Shown in pieces: positions 57,618 to 64,000 of a stretch of DNA of 64,000 bases. A model generated the notes under the pieces. That model was not told where the DNA came from. It saw only the letters and a program-made list of their open reading frames with translations, and searched no databases. Every line of letters begins with the position of its first letter. Position 1 is the stretch's first letter. Where the stretch lies: contig CAWDVH010000001.1 in NCBI GenBank assembly GCA_963805705.1, positions 1,922,001 to 1,986,000 on the forward strand. The letters run 5' to 3'. The stretch comes from CAWDVH01 sp963805705 (lineage in GTDB: Bacteria > Actinomycetota > Actinomycetes > Streptosporangiales > Streptosporangiaceae). The translations under genes and the position numbers were made by a program.

Positions 57618-60521
57618 ATGCATCTGCGCCGCCGGGGACGTGCCGTGGCCGCGCTGGCCGTGGCCGCAGTCCTGGTGATCGCGGCCGTGGTGGCCCTGGT
57701 GTCAGCATCCGGCCGGGCGGCGCCGGTCACCGCCAGGGTCGTGCGGATCCCGGTGGTCGACGGGCCGCGGGACAACCAGCACGTGGTGCTGGACGCCACC
57801 TTCTTCACGCCGGAGGGCGGCGGGCGGGTTCCCGCCATCCTGCTGGCCCACGGATTCGGCGAGACCAAGAACGCGGTCCGCCCGCAGGCCCTGGAGCTGG
57901 CGCGCGACGGATTCGCCGTGCTCACCTGGTCCGCCCGCGGCTTCGGCGCCTCCACCGGGCAGATCGCGCTGGACTCGCCCGACTACGAGGTGAAGGACGT
58001 CGAGCAGCTCGTGACCTGGCTCGCCCGCCAGCCGCGGGTCCTGCTCGATCATCCCGGCGACCCGCGGGTCGGTATCGCGGGCGCGTCCTACGGCGGCGCG
58101 ATCGCGCTGCTGGCCGCCGCCTACGACCACCGGATCGACGCCATCGTCCCGCAGATCACCTGGAACAACCTGGCGACGGCGCTGTTCCCGAATGCCGCCG
58201 GGACCGGCCCGCAGGACGGGGTCTTCAAGAGGCAGTGGGCCGGCCTGCTGTTCACGCAGGGATCGGCCGGCTTCGGGGCGGCTGGCTCGGCCGGCTCGGC
58301 GGCGGCGGCCGCCGCGGCGGCCCAGGCTCGCGCGGCTGCGGCTGCGGCTGCGGCGGCTGCGGCTGCGGCGGCTGCGGCGGGCGGCGGCCAGGGGGCGGCC
58401 GGAAACCAGTCCGCGCAGGCTCAGGCTGCCGCCGCCGCGGCGCGAGCCGCCGAGTGCGGCCGCTTCCTGCCGCAGGTCTGCGCGATCTACCAGCAGATCG
58501 CGGCCCTGGGACGGCCCACGCCGCAGGCCATCGCGCTGCTGCTGCGGTCCAGTCCGGCCAGCGTGGCCAGCCGGATCGACGTCCCGGCACTGATAATTCA
58601 GGGCCAGAACGACTCGCTGTTCGGACTCGATCAGGCCAACGCGAATTACGAGGCGATCCGGCGAAACGGCGCGCCCGCTGACATGGTGTGGTTCGCCGGC
58701 GGTCACGACGGCGGTAATCAGGAGACCGCCCGGATCAACGAGCTGACCGGGCAGTGGTTCGACCGCTGGCTGAAGCCGCCGCACCTGCCGCCCGGCCGCG
58801 GCTCAGGCCAGCCCGCGTTCGCGGTCACCCGTAACCTCGGCTTCGACCCCGCCAGCGATCAGCAGGTGCTCGGGATCGCCACCGCCCCGAGCTACCCGGG
58901 CCTGCGCGGGACTCGGCAGACCCAGGTGCGCCTGGCCGGCCCGGCCCAGACGGTCGTGAACCCGGCCGGCGGGGCGCCGGCCTTGATCTCCGTCTTCCCC
59001 GGCCTGGGCTCGATCGGCCCGGCCGGAAGCGGGCTGGCCGTGGACATGCCCGGCCAGAGCGCGGCCTTCGTCTCGGCGCCGCTACTCGATCCGCTGCAGG
59101 TCACCGGGGCTCCCACGGTGCGCATCCGGGTCCGCGGCACCGCGCAGGTGACCCTGTTCGCCAAGGTCTACGACATTGACCGGGCCGGTACCGCCACGCT
59201 GCCCTACCAGCTGGCCGCGCCCGTGCGGGTCGCATCCCGGCCGGCCAGCCGGGCACTGTCCTGGCAGACCGTCGCGGTCCAGCTGCCCGCCATGGACTAC
59301 CAGTTCGCCGGCGGCCACCGGCTCGAGCTGGTGCTCACCACGACCGACTTCGCCTACGCGACCTCCCCCGCGCCGGCGACCGATCAGGTGGCACTGGCCA
59401 GCGCCGGGCTGTCCGTGCCATCCGATCCCGCCCTCACCGTGCCGGACGGCGGGCCGCCCTGGTGGACCTGGGCGGCACCCGTGGCCGCCCTGCTGGTAGC
59501 GCTGATCCTGCTGCTGGCCGGCCGACGGCGGCGGGTCCGGGACGACCTGAGGCCCGAGCTCGCCGAGATCCCGCTGGACATCCGCGGGCTGACCAAGAGC
59601 TACCGCACCGGCCAGCTCGCCGTGGACGACCTTTCACTGCGCGTCGAGCGCGGCCACATCCTGGGCCTGCTGGGGCCCAATGGCGCGGGCAAGACCACCA
59701 CCCTGCGCATGCTGATGGGCCTGATTCACCCGGAAGCGGGCACCATAACGATCTTCGGGCGCCGGGTTCATCCGGGCGCTCCGGCCCTGTCGCGGCTGGG
59801 TGCGTTCGTGGAAGGGCCCGGGTTCCTGCCGCATCTGTCCGGCCGGGCGAACCTGGAGCTGTACTGGCGGGCCAGCGGCCGCGAGCTTTCCGGCTCTCAC
59901 CTGAGTGACGTGCTGGTCATCGCGAGCCTGGGCAGCGCGATCGACCGCCCGGTGCGCACCTATTCACACGGCATGCGGCAGCGGCTCGCGATCGCTCAGG
60001 CCATGCTCGGCCTGCCTGACCTGCTCGTTCTCGACGAGCCGCTGAACGGCCTCGATCCGCCGCAGATCAGGGAAATGCGCGACGTGCTGGTCAGGTACGC
60101 CGCCGCGGGCCGGACGGTCGTGCTCTCCAGCCACATGCTCGGCGAGGTGGAGCAGACCTGCACGCACGTGGTCGTCATGCACCTGGGCCGGCGTCTGGCC
60201 GCCGGGCCAGTGAGCGAGATCACCGGTGACGGGGCGGCGCTGGTCGTGGGTACCCCGCAGGCCGGCCAGGCCGTTGAGGTGCTCCGCGGCCTGGCCGGGA
60301 TCGAGCGCGCCGAGCTGCATCCGGACGGTGTCCTCGTGCATCCCGGCGGCGTGGCCGCCTCGGCCATCGTGGCGGCGCTGGTCGGAGCCGGGATACCGGT
60401 TGACCGGATGGCGGCCAACCGCCGCCTGGAAGATGCCTTCCTGTCGCTGATCGCGCAGCCGCGGCCGGGCCGCGCGGCGGACGCGAGCCTGGAGCCGGCC
60501 GGATCGGAGGGCGCGCGATGA
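57618..60521 (+). CDS. Alpha/beta-hydrolase (S15/CocE-like) fused to an ABC ATPase
   Basis: A 967-residue two-enzyme protein. Residues 10-30 are a membrane helix; about 35-610 form an outer alpha/beta-hydrolase resembling the X-Pro dipeptidyl-peptidase/CocE family, with GASYGGA (Ser157), a His in FAGGHDGGNQ and the C-terminal jelly-roll (VRIRVRGTAQVTLFAKVYD). An Ala-rich insert sits at 228-278. A second helix near 615-634 leads to an ABC ATPase: Walker A GPNGAGKT (about 686-693), signature YSHGMRQR and LLVLDEPLNGLDP. The stop overlaps the permease gene (ATGA). So a tethered outer hydrolase is joined to the motor of a transporter. Confidence 0.9.
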   Translation: MHLRRRGRAVAALAVAAVLVIAAVVALVSASGRAAPVTARVVRIPVVDGPRDNQHVVLDATFFTPEGGGRVPAILLAHGFGETKNAVRPQALELARDGFAVLTWSARGFGASTGQIALDSPDYEVKDVEQLVTWLARQPRVLLDHPGDPRVGIAGASYGGAIALLAAAYDHRIDAIVPQITWNNLATALFPNAAGTGPQDGVFKRQWAGLLFTQGSAGFGAAGSAGSAAAAAAAAQARAAAAAAAAAAAAAAAAGGGQGAAGNQSAQAQAAAAAARAAECGRFLPQVCAIYQQIAALGRPTPQAIALLLRSSPASVASRIDVPALIIQGQNDSLFGLDQANANYEAIRRNGAPADMVWFAGGHDGGNQETARINELTGQWFDRWLKPPHLPPGRGSGQPAFAVTRNLGFDPASDQQVLGIATAPSYPGLRGTRQTQVRLAGPAQTVVNPAGGAPALISVFPGLGSIGPAGSGLAVDMPGQSAAFVSAPLLDPLQVTGAPTVRIRVRGTAQVTLFAKVYDIDRAGTATLPYQLAAPVRVASRPASRALSWQTVAVQLPAMDYQFAGGHRLELVLTTTDFAYATSPAPATDQVALASAGLSVPSDPALTVPDGGPPWWTWAAPVAALLVALILLLAGRRRRVRDDLRPELAEIPLDIRGLTKSYRTGQLAVDDLSLRVERGHILGLLGPNGAGKTTTLRMLMGLIHPEAGTITIFGRRVHPGAPALSRLGAFVEGPGFLPHLSGRANLELYWRASGRELSGSHLSDVLVIASLGSAIDRPVRTYSHGMRQRLAIAQAMLGLPDLLVLDEPLNGLDPPQIREMRDVLVRYAAAGRTVVLSSHMLGEVEQTCTHVVVMHLGRRLAAGPVSEITGDGAALVVGTPQAGQAVEVLRGLAGIERAELHPDGVLVHPGGVAASAIVAALVGAGIPVDRMAANRRLEDAFLSLIAQPRPGRAADASLEPAGSEGAR
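58299..58451 (+). repeat. Poly-alanine (GCN) tract in the hydrolase domain
   Basis: A run of mostly Ala codons (GCG, GCC, GCT) with Gly and Gln, interrupting the hydrolase fold after residue 227. DNA is GC-rich and slippery; length may vary among strains. Confidence 0.85.
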
Positions 60522-61441
60522 GTGCCCCGTCCCCGCCGCCGTCGTCCCCGCTGCCCACGTCCCCGCCATCGGCCGCCTCGTCCGCGCCGCCGATCCCGGC
60601 CAGCGCACCCGGCTACAGCCCGCGCCGCACCCTGCCCCTGGCCGTCGAGGCGATCCGTCAGTGGCGGCGGCGGCGGACGCTGGTGGCGTTGGCCATCGTG
60701 CTCGCCCTGCCGTGGATCCTGGTCGGGGCGTTCGAGGTCAGCGGCCCGGCCTCGGCCGGCAACGGGGCGCCGGGCCTGGTCGCCGCCGCGACCCAGGGTG
60801 GCCTCAATTTCACCGCGTTCATCTTCTTTGTCTCGGCCGGCTTTCTCATGGTCGTCGCCGTGGCGCTGTTCTGCGGGGATACCGTGGCCACCGAGGCCAG
60901 CTGGTCATCGCTGCGGTACCTGCTGGCCGCGCCCGTGCCGCGGTCCCGGCTGCTGCGGCAGAAGCTGGTCGTCGCGCTCGCCTACTCAGGCGTCGCGGTC
61001 GCCTGCCTGCCCGCCATGGGCCTGGTCGCCGGCACGGTGGCGTTCGGCTGGCACCCGCTGCGGCTGCCCGGTTCCGGGGTGGAGCTGGCCGCCGGGCCAG
61101 CTCTCGGCCGGCTGGCCATCGTCCTGGCGTACATCCTCATCACCGAGCTGGTGGTGGCGGGGATCGCCTTCTGTCTGTCGGTCTCGACCGACTCTCCCCT
61201 CGGCGCGGTCGGCGGCGCCGTCGGCATCATGATCATCAGTGACATCCTGGATCAGGTGACGGCCCTCGGCGCCTGGCGGCAGATCCTGCCCAGTCACTGG
61301 CAGTTCGCCTGGCTCGACGTGCTGCAGCCGCAGATCACCTGGACCGACATGATCGAGGGAGCATCGGTCTCGGTGGCTTACGCGATTGTCCTGTTCGCGC
61401 TCGCCTTCCGCCGGTTCCGGGCCAAGGACATCGTGTCCTGA
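60518..61441 (+). CDS. ABC-2 type permease
   Basis: A 307-residue membrane protein with about six helices: TLVALAIVLALPWILVGAF, FTAFIFFVSAGFLMVVAVALF, SGVAVACLPAMGLVAGTV, IVLAYILITELVVAGIAFCL, VGGAVGIMIISDILDQV and the final AYAIVLFALAF. The Pro/Ser-rich N-terminus is low complexity. It starts at ATG 60518 overlapping the hydrolase-ABC stop, with GGAGG before it, so it is the partner of that ATPase. Substrate unknown. Confidence 0.92.
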   Translation: MSAPSPPPSSPLPTSPPSAASSAPPIPASAPGYSPRRTLPLAVEAIRQWRRRRTLVALAIVLALPWILVGAFEVSGPASAGNGAPGLVAAATQGGLNFTAFIFFVSAGFLMVVAVALFCGDTVATEASWSSLRYLLAAPVPRSRLLRQKLVVALAYSGVAVACLPAMGLVAGTVAFGWHPLRLPGSGVELAAGPALGRLAIVLAYILITELVVAGIAFCLSVSTDSPLGAVGGAVGIMIISDILDQVTALGAWRQILPSHWQFAWLDVLQPQITWTDMIEGASVSVAYAIVLFALAFRRFRAKDIVS

Positions 61442-61485
61442 CGCGTCGCCGGCGCCCGGGCGCGCCCGTGGGCGATACTGCTGGC

Positions 61486-61878
61486 ATGGGCGATCGCAAT
61501 GTGCTGGGTGGCGAGCTGGAGCCGTGTGGCACCGACCCGGTCACCGGCTTCTACCGGGATGGATGCTGCAGCACCGGGCCCGAGGACCGGGGCAGCCACA
61601 CGATCTGCGCGGTGGTGACATCGGAGTTCCTCGACCACCAGCGGCGCATCGGCAACGACCTGAGCACCCCGATGCCCAGGTACCAGTTTCCCGGCCTGGT
61701 GCCCGGGGATCGCTGGTGCGTGACCGCGATCAACTGGATGCGGGCGCACCATGATGGCGCTGCCGCATTCGTGGTGCTGGCCTCCACCCATGAGCGGTCC
61801 CTGGAGGTGGTGCCGCTCGCCGTGCTGCGGGAGCACGCCATCGACGTCCCCGCTAGCCCGGACGGCCTGGAGGGCTGA
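61486..61878 (+). CDS. DUF2237 family protein
   Basis: A 130-residue protein with the DUF2237 blocks NVLGGELEPCGTDPVTGFYRDGCC, GSHTICAVVTSEFLDHQRRIGNDLSTPMP, FPGLVPGDRWCVTAINWMRA and ASTHERSLEVVPLAVLREHA. Several Cys residues could bind a metal. Function unknown. ATG 61486 was chosen at the start of homology. Confidence 0.92.
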   Translation: MGDRNVLGGELEPCGTDPVTGFYRDGCCSTGPEDRGSHTICAVVTSEFLDHQRRIGNDLSTPMPRYQFPGLVPGDRWCVTAINWMRAHHDGAAAFVVLASTHERSLEVVPLAVLREHAIDVPASPDGLEG

Positions 61879-61918
61879 GGCGGCCGCCTGGTCATGTGCG
61901 ATCACGGCCTGGCCAGGG

Positions 61919-63403
61919 TCAGGCGAACGCGCTGATGACCGGGGCTAGCCGCAGCACGTCGTCCGGTCCGGCCAGGTCGGGCAGCGACACGAAGACCGTA
62001 CTCACACCACGCTCGGCCAGCTGGCGGTAACGGCCGATGTGGTCGGCGGCCGTACCGGCATGGTGAGTGCGGGCGAAGACAGCGGCACTCGTCCGGCCGC
62101 GCAGCCGCTCGACAAGGTCCGCCACATGCTCGCGATCCCGGCCGAGCACCGGGATGTCGAGCACGGTGACCAGCACCTCAGCCGGATCCCGTCCGGCCTC
62201 ATCGCAATGCGAGCGCAGGACGGCCAGCTTGCTGTCGAGGGCGGGAAGATCAGCGGGCAGATTGCAGCCGTCCCCGAGCCGGGCGGCGATCTGCAGGGTT
62301 CGCTTCTCGCCTGCGCCCCCCACGATGATCGGTATCGGCACCGCCGGGCGCGGGTAGCAGGTGGTTTCCGGCAGCGATACCCGCTCGCCGTGATGCTCCC
62401 TGGTGCCCGGCTGCCACAGGGCCCGCAGCGTCTCGATGGTCATCTCCAGCATGTCGAGCCGTCGGCCAGCGGGCGGGAAGGGCAGCCCGAAGCCTTCGTG
62501 CTCGCGGGCCCACCAGCCGGCGCCGACGCCGCAGAACGCCCGTCCGCCCGTGAGCGCGTCGAGGGTGGCCGCGGTCTTGGCCAGCACTCCGGGCGCGCGT
62601 AGGGTGACCGGCGTCACCAGGGTGCCCAGCCGCAGCCGGGTGTCCAGGCCGGCCAGCATGCCGAGCGTCACCCATGGCTCGGGAATGGGCTCCCACGCGC
62701 GGCCGACCTGGGGGATCTGGATCAGGTGGTCCATCAGCGCGATCCCGGCGAACCCCGCATCGGCGGCGGTCAGCGCGACCGCCTTCAGCCAGCCCGCGGG
62801 ATCGTCACCCCACGGGAACCTGGAGATCTGCAGCACGAAGGCCATCGCGGCCGGGCGCTGGCGCTGGTCGGTGCGGGCCCGGCCGGTCCCCGGCGTATGC
62901 GCGGGCTCGATGCGGGCGGCCGCCGGTGCCGCGATGACATCCCAGCCCTCACTGGCGATCTGAGTGGCGGCGGCTGACATCCGGCGCAGCTGGGCATCGA
63001 GGACAGCCGCGGGGACTGGCCGGCCGCGGGCCCGGTTGCGCTGCCTGCAGACCGCAGGATCGGTGTCGAACGGTACCGCGACGGCCGGCAGAGCGGCCTG
63101 GCGCGCGAGCGCCAGGTAGCCGCGCCTGCGGTCCGGATCAAGGCCGAGCGTATCCACCACGGTGGTCAGGCCGCGGCGGGTGCGAGCCACGACTATCTGG
63201 TCGAGCAGCGAGAACGCCTCGGCGGAGGCATCCAGATCGCGCTCCCCGCTGCCGACCATGCCGCGCAGCTGGTCAGCGGAAACCACCTCGGCGGCGCGGT
63301 ACCGTGCCGCCCAGGTGGACTTGCCCGAGCCGGACGGCCCGATCAGCACGACCAGGGCCGGATCGGGGATGGCGCTGACGGGTTCCGCGGCGTCAGGGTC
63401 CAC
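61919..63403 (-). CDS. P-loop kinase fused to a luciferase-like oxidoreductase
   Basis: A 494-residue fusion. Residues about 15-170 are a P-loop kinase of the polynucleotide-kinase-like type: VVLIGPSGSGKSTWAARY, a Thr-Thr-Val-Val-Asp-Thr-Leu strand, FDTDPAVCRQRNRARGRPVPAAVLDAQL. Residues about 186-494 are an LLM-class, probably F420-dependent oxidoreductase: FVLQISRFPWGDDPAGW, FAGIALMDHLIQIPQ, LGTLVTPVTLRAPGVLAKTAATLD and GRAFCGVGAGWWAREHEGFG, then PIPIIVGGAGEKRTLQIAA. What joins a kinase to such an enzyme is unknown. ATG at 63403. Confidence 0.9.
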   Translation of the reverse strand: MDPDAAEPVSAIPDPALVVLIGPSGSGKSTWAARYRAAEVVSADQLRGMVGSGERDLDASAEAFSLLDQIVVARTRRGLTTVVDTLGLDPDRRRGYLALARQAALPAVAVPFDTDPAVCRQRNRARGRPVPAAVLDAQLRRMSAAATQIASEGWDVIAAPAAARIEPAHTPGTGRARTDQRQRPAAMAFVLQISRFPWGDDPAGWLKAVALTAADAGFAGIALMDHLIQIPQVGRAWEPIPEPWVTLGMLAGLDTRLRLGTLVTPVTLRAPGVLAKTAATLDALTGGRAFCGVGAGWWAREHEGFGLPFPPAGRRLDMLEMTIETLRALWQPGTREHHGERVSLPETTCYPRPAVPIPIIVGGAGEKRTLQIAARLGDGCNLPADLPALDSKLAVLRSHCDEAGRDPAEVLVTVLDIPVLGRDREHVADLVERLRGRTSAAVFARTHHAGTAADHIGRYRQLAERGVSTVFVSLPDLAGPDDVLRLAPVISAFA

Positions 63404-63465
63404 GGGCCCTAGCGTGACAGATTTCGCCTCTGGCCGCCGCGGCGACCTGTGCGAGTTCCGCTGGA

Positions 63466-64000
63466 TCAGGCCGCCGCGTTCATCTCGCGGATCACCTCAG
63501 CGCGCAGCCTGGCCGGATCGATGCCCGCTGCCCGCAGCGCAGCCACGGCCGAGTTGCCGGGCTGGTTCAGGATCCCGATCAGCAGGTGGCCAGCGCAGAT
63601 GTGGCGATGGCGCATGCCGACTGCGGCGCGCAGGGCGAGCTCCACTGCTTTCTTGGCGTTGGCCGTCATGGGGAGGCCGCCAGTGAGCCGGAGCCGGTCC
63701 CGGCGCGGGGCGCTCGCCCGGTCCAGCGCTCCGCGGCCGAACGCCGCGTCCGTGGCGCGCCGGACGGCGTCGAGGTCGATGCCCAGGGAGGCCAGGGCCT
63801 CGGCGTCCAGCGGGTCGGCACGGGCCGTGCCGCGGGGCAGGACCGCCCGCAGGCCGGCGATGTCCAGGCCGGCCGCCGCCAGCGCGTCGGCGGCGGCGCC
63901 TGGCTCGCCGAGCACGCCCAGCAGCAGGTGCTCGCACCCGATGTGATCGTCCCCGGCGCGTATTGCCTCCTGCCGGGCCAGCACCACGGCGCGCCGCGCG
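63466..64000 (-). CDS. Clp N-terminal domain protein, 5' end beyond window
   Basis: The visible 178 residues contain two Clp-N modules: VVLARQEAIRAGDDHIGCEHLLLGVLGEPG and KKAVELALRAAVGMRHRHICAGHLLIGILNQPGNSAVAAL. The protein stops at 63466 after that, so it lacks the AAA+ domains of ClpC; such stand-alone Clp-N proteins may bind substrates or antibiotics. Codons remain in frame to the window edge, so the start lies beyond 64000. Confidence 0.88.
   Translation of the reverse strand, partial: ARRAVVLARQEAIRAGDDHIGCEHLLLGVLGEPGAAADALAAAGLDIAGLRAVLPRGTARADPLDAEALASLGIDLDAVRRATDAAFGRGALDRASAPRRDRLRLTGGLPMTANAKKAVELALRAAVGMRHRHICAGHLLIGILNQPGNSAVAALRAAGIDPARLRAEVIREMNAAA

Overview
The window reads as chromosomal DNA of a high-GC actinomycete. 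Nearly every third codon position is G or C, GTG starts are common, and stop/start overlaps (ATGA, GTGA) are frequent. Characteristic genes are bacterial Ku with a split LigD, a DosS/DosR-type two-component pair, a SigB/SigF-family sigma factor with SpoIIE-phosphatase, STAS and ANTAR partners, an F420-type luciferase-like oxidoreductase, and a hom-thrC-thrB operon. I see no rRNA, tRNA, transposase, integrase, phage gene or CRISPR array. A closer taxonomic placement would be a guess.

Layout. 1-7.6 kb: a partial MFS transporter, a PP2C phosphatase, a DEAH helicase, a Tat-exported small protein with a DUF4331 protein, a frameshifted methyltransferase and a WYL regulator. 7.6-11.9 kb: double-strand-break repair (conserved small protein, Ku, LigD polymerase, LigD phosphoesterase-ligase) and a 23-residue hydrophobic microprotein. 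12-13.5 kb: CorA-type channel and a small conserved protein with a frameshifted end. 13.6-16.7 kb: a minus-strand four-gene cassette (acyl-CoA dehydrogenase-like, PIG-L deacetylase, NodS-like methyltransferase, GT2 glycosyltransferase). 17-18.6 kb: two VOC proteins divergent from a TetR regulator with a clear operator. 18.7-31 kb: a redox and stress signalling region with a PNPOx-like protein, a GNAT/acyl-CoA-synthetase protein acyltransferase, a DosS-like kinase with its regulator, a GAF-ANTAR protein, a SpoIIE phosphatase, a STAS protein, a MarR regulator, the sigma factor and a DUF3040-like protein. Three promoters of the GNNT-N14/15-GGGTA type lie in this stretch, which fits a sigma-B-like regulon around its own sigma factor.

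31-45 kb holds envelope and housekeeping genes: an AI-2E-family transporter, small membrane proteins, a lipoprotein amidase, a zincin, an NAD-binding epimerase-like protein, a secreted lipoprotein, a truncated FMN reductase, an ATP-grasp plus beta-propeller pair, a DUF488 protein, a frameshifted endonuclease/exonuclease/phosphatase protein, Lon and a dienelactone hydrolase. 45-50 kb: small proteins, the threonine operon and a nitrilase-superfamily enzyme. 50-64 kb: an FtsX-like permease without an ATPase, an amidase, an SRPBCC protein, a beta-propeller plus Ig-like pair, a NUDIX hydrolase, a membrane-tethered alpha/beta-hydrolase fused to an ABC ATPase with its permease, a DUF2237 protein, a P-loop kinase fused to a luciferase-like oxidoreductase, and a partial Clp N-domain protein.

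Two themes cut across the window. First, short tandem arrays with 15, 18, 21 or 23-27 bp periods recur in coding and non-coding DNA. Second, several genes are broken by single-base shifts in short G/C runs, which may be sequencing error or recent decay. The best candidates for undescribed biology are the four-gene cassette at 13.6-16.7 kb, the hydrolase-ABC fusion at 57.6-61.4 kb, the ATP-grasp/propeller pair at 37.0-39.3 kb and the 40-bp palindrome at 21964-22003.
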